Shown: positions 35,550-44,835, numbered from the stretch's first letter. The stretch: DNA of 64,000 nt from Sphingobium sp. (GCA_003248935.1 QFQF01000001.1:1-64000); one strand, 5' to 3'. Numbers and translations are program-made. The notes: generated by a model not told the origin, from the sequence alone.

Positions 35550-37277
35550 ATGACCATCCGTACCACCTGCGGCGCTTGCGGCATCGGCTGCGGCATGATC
35601 GCCCATGACGAGGGAGACGGGCGCGTCGAGATCACCGGCGATATCCGTCACCCCGCCAATCGCGGGCAGCTTTGCGCGGTCGGGCTGGGCCTCTCCGATA
35701 TGCCGGACGGGGACGAAAGGTTGCTTCATCCCGTCATCGCGGGCCGGAGGGCGAGTTGGGAGCGGGCGCTCGCCCATGTCGCGCGGCGGCTGAAGGATAT
35801 CACCGCAAAGCATGGACCGGGCAGCGTGGCCTTCCTGTTGGGCAGGGACCTGCTCAACGAGGATTATTATCTGGCCAACAAGCTGTTGAAGGGCTTTATC
35901 GGCAGCACGCATATCTGCATGCCGTCAGCGCCCGGTCTCGACACCAACGCCCGGCGTCTGGCTGGCCAGCTGGGCGAGGATGTCACGCCCGCCAGCCGCG
36001 ACGACATCGACCTTGCCGACCTGATCCTCCTCTTCGGCGGCGGACGGCCGATATTACGCGAACGGATTGAGGAAGCACGCCATCTTCGCGACGCCAGGGT
36101 GGCTGTGGTCGTCGAAACGAACCAGCCGATGTCCGCCGCCGAAGCGGACCTCCATCTTCCGGTCGCGCCGGGAACGACGGTTGCGCTGATACGGGGGCTG
36201 ATCGCTCATTGCCGCCGGGCAGGCGCGATCGACGAACAGTTCCTGCGCAACCATGTCGCAGGCGGAGACAGGCTGCTGGTGCCAGAAGAAGGCGCCGATG
36301 ACCTCTGGTCCACGGCCCGCACCTGCGCGCTGCCCCCGGCCCGGCTCCAGCATTTCTTCGACCTGTTCGCGACGGCCGCCCGTACGCTCACGCTGTTCGA
36401 GGAGGACGCCGAAGCGGGCGCGCTGACCGCCGCGATTCTCGACCTCCACCTTGCAACCGGCCGCCTGGGTCGGGCAGGCATGGGGCCGATGCCGCTTTCC
36501 GCTGCGCCGTCAGCGGCGGGATGCCGCGAGACGGGCGCGCTCACCTCCTTCCTTGCCGGACATGCCGACTTCGGCGAGGTCAACCACCAACGCCTCGCGC
36601 GCTTCTGGGGCACGAACCGGCTGGCGCACCAGCCGGTGGAAGACATCAGCACGCTGGCCGCGCGCGTGGCGACCGGCGAAGTCCGGGCGATCTGGGCGAT
36701 CGGCTGCAGCGATGCGCCCGGCGTCGGCGATCTGCTGTCACGCTGTTCCTTCGCGATCCTGTCGGAGAGCGCAGCCCATACACCCGCCAACGCCGCCGCA
36801 CACGTCCTGCTCCCGGCGCATCGCTGGGGGGAGCGGGACGGTACCCGGACCGCGCTCGATCGCCTCGTCAGCCGCGAGCGCCCGTTCCTGACGCCTGCAG
36901 GCGAAACCCGGCCGCACTGGTGGGCGCTGACGCGAGCCGGGCGCCTGATGGGCTGGCCCGACGCCTTCTATTTCGATCGGCCCGCAGACATCTTCCGCGA
37001 ACATGCCCGGCTGACCGCCTATCTCGCCTACGGCCGCCATGTGCTCGATCTTCACGGCTTCGCGGCCATGTCGAACCCCGCCTATGCGGGCATGACGCCG
37101 TGGCGCTGGGGCGCGACACCGTTCGTTGGCGGCCGCTTCGCGAGCCGTGACGGCAAGGCGGTGTTGAGCGATGCAGCCTTCGGGAATATGCCCGGTGCCG
37201 TGACCGATAACCCGAAGGAGGCCGCCCCCGTAATGGCCGGCAACAACCACCTCCGCCACAAGGACGGGCATGGATAA
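35550..37277 (+). CDS. Short molybdopterin oxidoreductase (NasA-like, lacks C-terminal domain)
   Basis: 575 aa. The N-terminal 4Fe-4S site is present (CGACGIGC, then C at GQLCAVG), as are EDYYLANKLLKGFIGS and a Cys in THICMPSAP at the place of the Mo ligand. It tracks the catalytic subunit of assimilatory nitrate reductases (normally about 850-900 aa) up to the GRFASRDGKAVL region. It then ends, missing the whole C-terminal molybdopterin-dinucleotide-binding domain. The stop overlaps the next gene's start by 8 bp, so the end looks natural rather than frameshifted. Whether it binds cofactor alone is doubtful. Confidence 0.82.
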   Translation: MTIRTTCGACGIGCGMIAHDEGDGRVEITGDIRHPANRGQLCAVGLGLSDMPDGDERLLHPVIAGRRASWERALAHVARRLKDITAKHGPGSVAFLLGRDLLNEDYYLANKLLKGFIGSTHICMPSAPGLDTNARRLAGQLGEDVTPASRDDIDLADLILLFGGGRPILRERIEEARHLRDARVAVVVETNQPMSAAEADLHLPVAPGTTVALIRGLIAHCRRAGAIDEQFLRNHVAGGDRLLVPEEGADDLWSTARTCALPPARLQHFFDLFATAARTLTLFEEDAEAGALTAAILDLHLATGRLGRAGMGPMPLSAAPSAAGCRETGALTSFLAGHADFGEVNHQRLARFWGTNRLAHQPVEDISTLAARVATGEVRAIWAIGCSDAPGVGDLLSRCSFAILSESAAHTPANAAAHVLLPAHRWGERDGTRTALDRLVSRERPFLTPAGETRPHWWALTRAGRLMGWPDAFYFDRPADIFREHARLTAYLAYGRHVLDLHGFAAMSNPAYAGMTPWRWGATPFVGGRFASRDGKAVLSDAAFGNMPGAVTDNPKEAAPVMAGNNHLRHKDGHG

Positions 37278-38250
37278 CGGCCCCGCTGCGCCGCTGGCCC
37301 ATATTCGCGAGAACATCGTGCTGTATGGCGCCCTTGCCGCCAATGTCGGGATAGCGATCGCCAAGTTCGTCGCAGCGGGCATCACCGGCTCCTCCTCGAT
37401 GCTGACCGAGGGCGTTCACTCGCTGGTCGACAGCGGGAACCAGATATTGCTCCTTCACGGCCAGCGCAGCGCGCGCAGGCCACCCGACAGCGGGCATCCT
37501 TTCGGCTATGGCCGCGAACTCTATTTCTGGGCATTCGTAGTCGCAATGCTCATCTTCGCGGTGGGTGCGGGCGTGTCGGTATATGAAGGCATCCAGCACA
37601 TCATCGCGCCGGAACCACTCGCCGATCCGCTCGTCAACTATGTCGTCCTCGGTATCGCCTTCATGCTCGAGGGATCGTCCTGGATCATCGCGATGCGCGC
37701 GTTCGACCAGTCCCGGCGCGACACCGGACGGTGGCAGGCAATCAAGGCGTCGAAGGATCCGGCCGGCTTCATCGTGCTGTTCGAAGACAGCGCCGCGCTG
37801 ATCGGCCTCGCCTTCGCCGGTATCGGCATCTGGGCCAGCCACCATTTCGGCGATCCGCGAATCGACGGCTATGCCTCGATCGCGATCGGGATCGTCCTTG
37901 CCTGCGTCGCCATGTTGCTGGCACGCGAATCCAAGGGCCTGTTGATCGGTGAACGCGCCGACATGCGGGTTATCGATACCGTGCGATCGCTGATCTCCGC
38001 GCATCCGGGTGTAACCGCCGTCAACCACGTCCGTACGATCCACACCGCCCCTCAATCGATCTTTGTCGCGATCAGCGCGGACTTCGACGACAGCCTCACC
38101 ATGGGCGAGGGAGAAACCCTGATCGAAACAATGGAAGCGGAGCTGCGCAAGGCCGTTCCCAGCCTGTCCTCCATCTATATCCGCCCTGAAAAGCGGGAGG
38201 ATGCAGCCATATTGCCGTTCGCACCGCCCTTACCCGAAGACCCCGCCTGA
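37270..38250 (+). CDS. Cation diffusion facilitator family transporter
   Basis: 326 aa, about six membrane helices followed by a cytoplasmic dimerisation domain (from about residue 225). MLTEGVHSLVDSGNQ in helix 2 and FEDSAALIGLAFAG in helix 5 match the ZnT9-like CDF subgroup, where the second HxxxD is replaced by the ED pair. HPFGYGRELYFW is also typical. Expected to export or exchange Zn2+, Co2+ or similar divalent cations. Overlaps the end of the molybdoprotein gene by 8 bp and is probably translated with it. Confidence 0.87.
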   Translation: MDNGPAAPLAHIRENIVLYGALAANVGIAIAKFVAAGITGSSSMLTEGVHSLVDSGNQILLLHGQRSARRPPDSGHPFGYGRELYFWAFVVAMLIFAVGAGVSVYEGIQHIIAPEPLADPLVNYVVLGIAFMLEGSSWIIAMRAFDQSRRDTGRWQAIKASKDPAGFIVLFEDSAALIGLAFAGIGIWASHHFGDPRIDGYASIAIGIVLACVAMLLARESKGLLIGERADMRVIDTVRSLISAHPGVTAVNHVRTIHTAPQSIFVAISADFDDSLTMGEGETLIETMEAELRKAVPSLSSIYIRPEKREDAAILPFAPPLPEDPA

Positions 38251-38366
38251 CCTCGGTGACGCCGGATATCGGCACAAGGACGGCAAGGGACACGCAAAGC
38301 AAATCCATCGCGCCTTCCGCGCGGGGGGAGTTGCCGCGGCGCGGACTCAAGCGCTAAGGCGGCGCC

Positions 38367-39692
38367 ATGTCGCCGTCCGCGTCCTCCCTATCCCCGGAAT
38401 CGCCCGCGCCGCATCCGCTGACCATCCCGCGGTATCGATCCTATCTGTTCGCACGTTTCGTGACCGTCATCGCACAGAACGGCATGATGCTCGTCGTCGC
38501 GTGGCAGGCATATAATATCGCCCGGCAGACCATGGGGCCGCAGGGAGCGGCGGCGCAACTCGGCCTCATCGGACTGGTGCAGTTCCTTCCGCTTTTCTTC
38601 CTGACTCCCGTCTCCGGCTGGGTCGCCGATCATTTCGACCGGCGGAAGATCATCCGCTTCACGCTGCTTGCGCTCATCACCGGCATCAGCCTGCTGGCAT
38701 TCGCGACCTATGAAGGCTGGATCAGCCTGCCCCTCATCTTCCTGCTCGCGGCACTGGTTGGCGTGGCCCGTGCGTTCAACGGTCCGGCGCTCAGCGCGCT
38801 GGCGCCCAATCTGGTGCCGCGCGAGGTGCTGCCCAACGCGATCGCGGTCTCCAGTGTCGTGTGGCAGGCGGGCGCGATCATCGGTCCGGCGACCGGTGGA
38901 TATATGTACGCGATCGCCCCCTGGCTCGCCTATGCCACCAGCGCGACCCTCCTGTCCCTGGCGCTCACCGCCATGATGACTATCGGCCCGGTGCCGCAGC
39001 CACCGCGCAACACCAGCCGTTCCCCGATCGCCCAGATGATCGATGGGCTCGCCTATGTCCGGCGCAACCGGCTGGTCCAGGCCGCAATCACGCTGGACCT
39101 GTTCGCCGTGCTGCTCGCGGGGGCGACGGCGCTGCTGCCCGTCTATGCACGCGATATTCTCCATGTGGGGTCGCGCGGGCTCGGCCACCTCGCTTCAGCC
39201 CCGGCCATCGGCGCAGGCATCACCGCCCTTTTCTTCTCGTTCCGGCCGCTGCGGACCGATGTGGGCGTGAAAATGCTGGCCTCGGTCGTGATATTCGGCC
39301 TTGCCACCATCACGTTCGGCTGCACCGCCTTCCTGCCCGCGCCCTACGCGATGTGGACGGCGCTGGGCGCGATGGCGGTCTGGGGCAGCGCCGACATGTT
39401 CTCGGTCTACGTACGCTCCTCGCTGATCCAGCTTCACACGCCGGACGACATGCGCGGCCGGGTCAGCAGCGTCTCACAACTTACCATTTCCGCCTCGAAC
39501 GAACTGGGCGAAGCGGAATCCGGTTTCATGGCGGCTTTGATCGGCCCCGTCGCGGCAGTCATTGCGGGCGGCGCGGGAGCCATTATCATCACGCTCATCT
39601 GGGCCCGGCTCTATCCCGAGCTCAAACAGGCACGCACTTTCGACCCACCCGACCACAGGGCGGCGGACATCCAGCAGGAGACAGTCAGATGA
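38367..39692 (+). CDS. MFS transporter, EntS-like exporter family
   Basis: 441 aa with 10-12 helices. PRYRSYLFARFVTVIAQNGMMLVVAWQAYNI and DHFDRRKI are typical of the MFS_3 group (enterobactin exporter EntS-like and related). FNGPALSALAPNLVPREVLPNA and the late DMRGRVSSVSQLTISASNELGEAESGF are also characteristic. Cargo unknown. Ends with a 4-bp overlap with the cysteine synthase gene, so the two form an operon; a link to sulfur or cysteine-derived metabolites is possible. Confidence 0.87.
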   Translation: MSPSASSLSPESPAPHPLTIPRYRSYLFARFVTVIAQNGMMLVVAWQAYNIARQTMGPQGAAAQLGLIGLVQFLPLFFLTPVSGWVADHFDRRKIIRFTLLALITGISLLAFATYEGWISLPLIFLLAALVGVARAFNGPALSALAPNLVPREVLPNAIAVSSVVWQAGAIIGPATGGYMYAIAPWLAYATSATLLSLALTAMMTIGPVPQPPRNTSRSPIAQMIDGLAYVRRNRLVQAAITLDLFAVLLAGATALLPVYARDILHVGSRGLGHLASAPAIGAGITALFFSFRPLRTDVGVKMLASVVIFGLATITFGCTAFLPAPYAMWTALGAMAVWGSADMFSVYVRSSLIQLHTPDDMRGRVSSVSQLTISASNELGEAESGFMAALIGPVAAVIAGGAGAIIITLIWARLYPELKQARTFDPPDHRAADIQQETVR

Positions 39693-40609
39693 AGGCATCC
39701 AACATACTGGAAACCATCGGCAAGACGCCGCACATCCGGGTGAACCGGCTGTTCGGCGACGGGGCCGAGGTGTGGATCAAGTCCGAGCGGTCGAACCCCG
39801 GCGGGTCGATCAAGGACCGAATCGCCCTCGCAATGATCGAGGCCGCGGAAGCCTCGGGCGAACTGAAGCCCGGGGGCACGATCATCGAGCCAACCTCGGG
39901 GAACACCGGCGTCGGCCTTGCCATGGTCGCCGCCGTGAAGGGCTACAAGCTGATCCTCGTCATGCCGGAAAGCATGTCGCTGGAGCGGCGGCGCCTGATG
40001 CTCGCTTATGGCGCGAGCTTCGACCTGACGCCGCGTGAAAAGGGCATGAAGGGCGCGATCGAGCGGGCGCTGGAACTGCTGAACGCAACGCCCGACGCGT
40101 GGATGCCCCAGCAGTTCGAGAACCCCGCCAATATCGATGCCCACGTCCGCACCACCGCGCAGGAAATCCTGACCGATTTCGCCGATGCGCCGATCGACGC
40201 GCTGATCACCGGCGTCGGCACGGGCGGCCACATCACCGGCACCGCACAGGTTCTGAAAGAAGCCTGGCCGCACCTCAAGGTCTATGCGGTCGAGCCCACC
40301 CTCTCCCCGGTGATCAGCGGCGGCGCGCCCGGCCCGCACCCGATCCAGGGCATCGGCGCCGGTTTCATCCCGGCGAACCTGCGCACGCAGTTGCTGGACG
40401 GCGTGATCCAGGTCGACCCCGCCGATGCCAAGGACTATGCCCGCCGCGCGGCGACCCAGGAGGGTATGCTGGTCGGCATATCGTCCGGCGCGACGCTGGC
40501 GGCAATTGCACAGAAGCTGCCCGACCTTGGCACCGGCGCGCGCGTCATGGGCTTCAACTACGATACCGGCGAGCGGTACCTGTCGGTCCCGGACTTCCTG
40601 CCGGAATAG
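39689..40609 (+). CDS. cysK: Cysteine synthase A (O-acetylserine sulfhydrylase)
   Basis: PLP enzyme making cysteine from O-acetylserine and sulfide. 306 aa: NPGGSIKDRIA with the PLP lysine, PTSGNTGVGLA phosphate/substrate loop, TGVGTGGHITGT and GISSGATL are all intact. The frame runs back to 38861 inside the MFS gene; the ATG at 39689, in an ATGA overlap with the MFS stop, gives the normal N-terminus MKASNILETIGKTP. Confidence 0.92.
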   Translation: MKASNILETIGKTPHIRVNRLFGDGAEVWIKSERSNPGGSIKDRIALAMIEAAEASGELKPGGTIIEPTSGNTGVGLAMVAAVKGYKLILVMPESMSLERRRLMLAYGASFDLTPREKGMKGAIERALELLNATPDAWMPQQFENPANIDAHVRTTAQEILTDFADAPIDALITGVGTGGHITGTAQVLKEAWPHLKVYAVEPTLSPVISGGAPGPHPIQGIGAGFIPANLRTQLLDGVIQVDPADAKDYARRAATQEGMLVGISSGATLAAIAQKLPDLGTGARVMGFNYDTGERYLSVPDFLPE

Positions 40610-40643
40610 CGGCCAGCGGCACGCCGACAGGCATCTGAACGCC

Positions 40644-42032
40644 ATGACCGGGGAACCGGCACAGCCACTTGCGCACGATGTGCCCATGGACGGGAACGCT
40701 CCGCGTCCATGGGCCATGGTCCTGTGGCTGATCCTGCTGATCGGCATTCCCATGACAGTGGCGGCGCTGGAGGGGGGATCGCTATCACCCGCGGCTACAC
40801 TGATCGCCCGGGATCAGCGCCCCCCTACACCGCCGCCCATGGTCGAGCCGGTGGAACTCGTGGCGCTGGACGCGGATCAGGCACGCGCGTTCAACGCCGC
40901 CATTCCGTTTTCCAGCCTGCCCAATCCGGCCGCGCGTCCGTTTCGTTTCGAAGGATCGGCGTTGGCCCTTGCCCGCGCAACCGACTGCCTTGCCGCCGCC
41001 GTGCTCTACGAGGCCGGAAACGACCCTGCGGGGGAGCGCGCGGTGGCACAGGTCGTGCTCAACCGCCTGCGTCATCCGGCCTTTCCCAAGACGGTGTGCG
41101 GGGTGGTCTTTCAGGGGTCGGAGCGGACCACGGGCTGCCAGTTCACCTTCACCTGCGACGGCGCACTGACCCGACCGCCGATCTCCGCCCTCTGGGACGA
41201 GGCACGGAAGATCGCCACCAAGGCGCTGGCAGGTCACGTCTTCCGCAAGGTCGGCTATGCGACCCATTATCACACCGACTGGGTCGTCCCCTACTGGAGC
41301 GGCACGCTCGACAAGATCACGGCTGTTCACAGCCATCTGTTCTTCCGCTGGACCGGCTGGTGGGGCACACCCCCGGCTTTCCGGAGGACAGTGGACAGCG
41401 ACGAGCGGGCCGTTCCGCTGCTTGCGCGCCTGTCACCTGCGCATGCGGACGCGGCGGCCGAAGCGGTGACGGAACTGGAGCCGGGCGGCGCCAGCGCACT
41501 GTCCAAGGCCCCTCTCCGTCCCTTCGGCCCCGACATGATCGGCAAGCGGCTGGGCGGCGCGCGGCTGATCGCGATCGAGGGGAACGGGGCAGCGACCGAT
41601 ACCGCTCCGCCGTCCAGCGCCGGGTTCATCGTCACGTTCGACCGGACGATGGTGCCCGACGATCTGCCACACCTTGCAGAGACCTTCTGCGGCGGACGGG
41701 TGCAATGCCGCATCCTCGCCTGGATGGAACCGGCCAAGACGCCCGGGCATTTCCCGGTCGATCCTGTCCTGCTGAACGACATGGCGTTCAGCTATATCCA
41801 CGATGCCGTGACCGGGCTGCAACGGGCGCTCTGGAACTGCAGGCTGCTCCCCCGAGCCGCGCCGGCAGAGTGTATGCGCGAACGCGCGCCGCTGGTGTCC
41901 ATTCCACCACCCCTTGCCGACCCCGCCACCGGAAAGCCGCCTGTCACGGTAATCGTGCCGCCTGCTCCCCGTCCCTCCCAACGCCTGCCGCGAGAACGGC
42001 GCCAGCAGGACGAACGGGGACAGAGCAGGTGA
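40644..42032 (+). CDS. Cell wall hydrolase (SleB/CwlJ family)
   Basis: 462 aa. One N-terminal transmembrane helix (WAMVLWLILLIGIPMTVAAL) anchors a periplasmic domain. The SleB/Hydrolase_2 core follows: CLAAAVLYEAGNDPAGERAVAQVVLNRLRHPAFPKTVCGVVFQGS with the catalytic Glu in YEAGN, then CQFTFTCDG and ATHYHTDWV. The C-terminal 230 residues are less conserved and proline-rich at the end. Probably a peptidoglycan lytic enzyme. The frame is open to 40425 inside cysK; the ATG at 40644 is chosen because it gives the membrane anchor. Confidence 0.87.
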   Translation: MTGEPAQPLAHDVPMDGNAPRPWAMVLWLILLIGIPMTVAALEGGSLSPAATLIARDQRPPTPPPMVEPVELVALDADQARAFNAAIPFSSLPNPAARPFRFEGSALALARATDCLAAAVLYEAGNDPAGERAVAQVVLNRLRHPAFPKTVCGVVFQGSERTTGCQFTFTCDGALTRPPISALWDEARKIATKALAGHVFRKVGYATHYHTDWVVPYWSGTLDKITAVHSHLFFRWTGWWGTPPAFRRTVDSDERAVPLLARLSPAHADAAAEAVTELEPGGASALSKAPLRPFGPDMIGKRLGGARLIAIEGNGAATDTAPPSSAGFIVTFDRTMVPDDLPHLAETFCGGRVQCRILAWMEPAKTPGHFPVDPVLLNDMAFSYIHDAVTGLQRALWNCRLLPRAAPAECMRERAPLVSIPPPLADPATGKPPVTVIVPPAPRPSQRLPRERRQQDERGQSR

Positions 42033-42035
42033 CGA

Positions 42036-43838
42036 TCAGGCCGCCAGGAACATCTCCGGCGGCAGCGCCATGAGCGCCTCTGCCCCGCCTTCGATCTGAC
42101 GGCGCAAGGCGCCCGCCTGTGGCATGATGCGCTCGGCGAAATAACGGGCCGTCGTCAGCTTCGCTTCCAGCCATGCTGCGTCGCCTTCGCCGCTTTCGAT
42201 CAGCGACGACGCAACATTCGCCATCCGCAGCCACATCAGGCCAACGGATACGATGCCCAGAATATGCATGTAGCTGTGTGCGGCTGCCCCCGCATTGTCG
42301 GGATTGGCCATCCCGTTCTGCATCAGCCACATGCTCGCGCCCTGCAACTGGCCGTTCGCCTTTTCCAGTGCCTCGGCAAACGCCGCGGTCCGGGCGTTCG
42401 CCTTTCCGGCGGCGACCTCCTCCGCGACCAGCTTGAAGAATGCCTGTATCGCACGGCCGCCATTGGCCGGCAGCTTGCGACCGATCAGGTCCATCGCCTG
42501 CACACCGTTCGTGCCCTCGTAGATCATCGCGATCCGCGCATCGCGGACATACTGCTCCATGCCATGTTCGGCGATGTAACCGTGGCCGCCGAACACCTGC
42601 TGGCAATTGACGGCGATGTCGAACCCCTTGTCGGTGCCATAGCCCTTGATCACCGGGGTCAGCAGGCTGAGGATATCCTCGGCGGCCTGCCGTTCCTCCT
42701 CGCTTTCGGACACTTCGGCGAGATCGACCTGAACCGCGCCCCACAGCATCAATGCACGCAGCCCCTCCGTCAGCGCCTTCGCTTCCATCAGCATGCGGCG
42801 CACGTCGGGATGGACGAACAGCGTATCCGCCTTTTCGTCCGGTTCCGCCGGGCCGGTCAACGCACGCCCCTGACGCCGTTCATGCGCGTAACGGGCGGCA
42901 TTCTGGTAAGCGAGTTCGGCCTGCGCCAGCCCCTGCATGCCGACACCCAGACGCGCCGCGTTCATCATGATGAACATGGCGGCGAGGCCCTTGTTCTCCT
43001 CGCCGACCATCCAGCCCTTCGCCTCGTCATGGTTGATGACGCAGGTGGAGTTACCGTGAATGCCCATCTTGTGTTCGATCGAGCCGCAAGACACGCTGTT
43101 GCGCTCGCCCGGCATCCCGTCCGCATTCACCAGGAATTTCGGCACCACGAACAGCGATATGCCCTTGCTGCCTTCCGGCGCGCCGGGGGTGCGGGCGAGG
43201 ACGAGATGGATGATGTTTTCGGCCAGATCATGCTCTCCGGCGGAAATGAAGATCTTCGTGCCGGTGATCGCGTAGCTGCCGTCCGCCTGCGGTTCCGCCT
43301 TCGTACGGATCAGGCCCAGGTCGGTGCCGCACTGCGGCTCCGTCAGGTTCATGGTGCCGGTCCATTTGCCCGAAACCATGTTGGGCAGGTAGGTCGCCTG
43401 CTGCGCCTCGCTGCCCTTCGCGATCAGCGCGGCGATCGCGCCCTCGGTCAGGCCCGGATACATGGCGAAGGCCATGTTGGAGGAGATCAGATACTCGCCG
43501 AACGCCGTCCCGACGACGTGGGGCAGGCCCTGCCCGCCGAATGCCTCTGGCATCTGCAGCGTGGTCCAGCCGCCCTCGGTCAACTGACGATAGGCCTCCT
43601 TGAAACCTTCGGGCGTCGTGACCGAACCGTCGTCATGACGGGTGCAGCCCTGCCGGTCGCCCACCTCGTTCAGCGGGAAGAGCACGTCGGCCACGAACCG
43701 ACCGCCTTCCTCCAGCACCGCCTCCACCATGTCGGGCGTCGCGTTGCTGAAGCCGGAGAGGTTCGCATACCGGTCAAGCCGCAGCACATGATCGAGGATG
43801 AAACGCGTGTCGCGTACCGGCGGCGTGTAGCTGGGCAT
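42036..43838 (-). CDS. Acyl-CoA dehydrogenase
   Basis: 600 aa flavoprotein of beta-oxidation. NLTEPQCGTDLGLIRTKAEPQADGSYAITGTKIFISAGEHD is the FAD/substrate middle domain. GMQGLAQAELAYQNAARYAHERRQGR and QVFGGHGYIAEHGMEQYVRDARIAMIYEGTNGVQ contain the base and FAD contacts. An extra C-terminal domain (about 470-600) is typical of this long alphaproteobacterial type. Lies downstream of and on the same strand as the MerR regulator at 43919, whose promoter carries a fatty-acid/branched-chain-type box. Confidence 0.92.
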   Translation of the reverse strand: MPSYTPPVRDTRFILDHVLRLDRYANLSGFSNATPDMVEAVLEEGGRFVADVLFPLNEVGDRQGCTRHDDGSVTTPEGFKEAYRQLTEGGWTTLQMPEAFGGQGLPHVVGTAFGEYLISSNMAFAMYPGLTEGAIAALIAKGSEAQQATYLPNMVSGKWTGTMNLTEPQCGTDLGLIRTKAEPQADGSYAITGTKIFISAGEHDLAENIIHLVLARTPGAPEGSKGISLFVVPKFLVNADGMPGERNSVSCGSIEHKMGIHGNSTCVINHDEAKGWMVGEENKGLAAMFIMMNAARLGVGMQGLAQAELAYQNAARYAHERRQGRALTGPAEPDEKADTLFVHPDVRRMLMEAKALTEGLRALMLWGAVQVDLAEVSESEEERQAAEDILSLLTPVIKGYGTDKGFDIAVNCQQVFGGHGYIAEHGMEQYVRDARIAMIYEGTNGVQAMDLIGRKLPANGGRAIQAFFKLVAEEVAAGKANARTAAFAEALEKANGQLQGASMWLMQNGMANPDNAGAAAHSYMHILGIVSVGLMWLRMANVASSLIESGEGDAAWLEAKLTTARYFAERIMPQAGALRRQIEGGAEALMALPPEMFLAA

Positions 43839-43896
43839 GATCCTTCTCCGTTATTATGCCTGGGACGTCCCTGTTTGGGGATCATCGTGAATTGTC

Positions 43897-43914
43897 CGGG
43901 GCTGTAGTGCCCCG
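43897..43914. terminator. Hairpin after the MerR regulator
   Basis: CGGGGC-TGTAGT-GCCCCG, a perfect 6-bp stem just beyond the regulator stop, without a T-run on either side. It may stabilise or attenuate the transcript into the acyl-CoA dehydrogenase gene. Confidence 0.35.
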
Positions 43915-43918
43915 CCGT

Positions 43919-44344
43919 TCAACCGTGGGGCGGCGGCGTCGATTCGATCCGTTCGACGAAAGCGGCGATCTCCTCGATCGCGGCATCGATGTCGGTGCGC
44001 TGCCGGACCAGGAAGTCGATCCGCGACCGGCACTTGTCGAGCGTCACCCGCCGCTGGGCAGCGCGTCCATCGCCAAGGTCGTAGAGATCGATCATCTCCC
44101 GAATGTCGGACAGGCTGAACCCGACCCTCTTGCCGCGCAATATCCACGCAAGGCGCGCGCGGTCACGCCGCGAATAAATCCGCGACAGCCCGTGGCGCTG
44201 CGGAGAGATCAGCCCTTCATCTTCATAAAAGCGAAGCGCCCGGGCGGTGATCCCGAACTCCTGCGAGAGGTCCGATATGGTATAGCTGTCCCGCTCGCTG
44301 AGGTCGGGCATCTCTATACCGGCGATTTCAACTGCGCTGTTCAT
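43919..44344 (-). CDS. MerR family transcriptional regulator (LiuR/PsrA-like)
   Basis: 141 aa; SYTISDLSQEFGITARALRFYEDEGLISPQRHGLSRIYSRRDRARLAWILRGKRVGFSLSDI is a MerR winged helix, followed by a dimerisation coiled coil (RSRIDFLVRQRTDIDAAIEEIAAFVERI). No Cys metal site. Proteobacterial members next to acyl-CoA dehydrogenases control fatty-acid or leucine/isovalerate degradation. A matching operator lies upstream at 44364-44379, which points to autoregulation and control of the next gene. Confidence 0.88.
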   Translation of the reverse strand: MNSAVEIAGIEMPDLSERDSYTISDLSQEFGITARALRFYEDEGLISPQRHGLSRIYSRRDRARLAWILRGKRVGFSLSDIREMIDLYDLGDGRAAQRRVTLDKCRSRIDFLVRQRTDIDAAIEEIAAFVERIESTPPPHG

Positions 44345-44363
44345 AATGCCGCTTTACCTCAGG

Positions 44364-44379
44364 CTTACGCTTACGTCAA
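44364..44379. promoter_or_regulatory. LiuR-like operator
   Basis: CTTACGCTTACGTCAA, 20-35 bp upstream of the MerR gene start. It matches the TTTACGTnnACGT-type box that I recall for LiuR/PsrA-like MerR regulators in proteobacteria. Confidence 0.55.
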
Positions 44380-44469
44380 CGCGATGACGAAAAGGTACGG
44401 CAAGGCCGCAACCTACCCTCGGCAGCCGTAACGTCCGACGGCACCGGCGGCTCCCACCAGAGCGATTTT

Positions 44470-44835
44470 TCAGTCTGCGGCCGGTTCCAGGCCCTGCGCC
44501 GTCACACGCCGGTAGAAGCAACTGCGGGCGCCGGTGTGGCAGGCCGGCCCGGCCGGATGCGCCTTGATCCACACGGCATCCTGATCGCAGTCGATCCGCA
44601 GATCGGCGACCCGCAACATATTGCCGGAGGTCTCCCCTTTCTTCCACAAAGCCTGCCGGCTGCGTGACCAGAAATGGGCAAACCCCGTATCCACGGTCAA
44701 CGCCAGCGCCTGCGCATTCATATGCGCCAGCATCAGCACGTCCCCGCTGTGCATATCCGTCACCACGGCGGTGATCAGACCATCACGGTCGTAGCGGGGA
44801 TCAAGGGTCAGGCCGGTGTCGCGTGCGTCTGTCAT
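44470..44835 (-). CDS. hisI: Phosphoribosyl-AMP cyclohydrolase
   Basis: Third step of histidine biosynthesis. 121 aa; VLMLAHMNAQALALTVDTGFAHFWSRSRQALWKKGETSGN and DCDQDAVWIKAHPAGPACHTGARSCFY hold the Zn cysteines and Mg-binding aspartates. It is the stand-alone HisI form (no HisE domain). Lies 26 bp downstream of the DUF6456 gene on the same strand. The 125 bp up to the MerR gene hold only the MerR promoter. Confidence 0.93.
   Translation of the reverse strand: MTDARDTGLTLDPRYDRDGLITAVVTDMHSGDVLMLAHMNAQALALTVDTGFAHFWSRSRQALWKKGETSGNMLRVADLRIDCDQDAVWIKAHPAGPACHTGARSCFYRRVTAQGLEPAAD

Noticed and set aside
38861..40609. 582-codon version of cysK
   Set aside because: The upstream 276 codons run out of frame through the MFS gene; the normal cysteine synthase start is at 39689.
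40709..42073. 454-codon frame overlapping the cell wall hydrolase
   Set aside because: Out-of-frame shadow; the hydrolase frame carries the SleB motifs.
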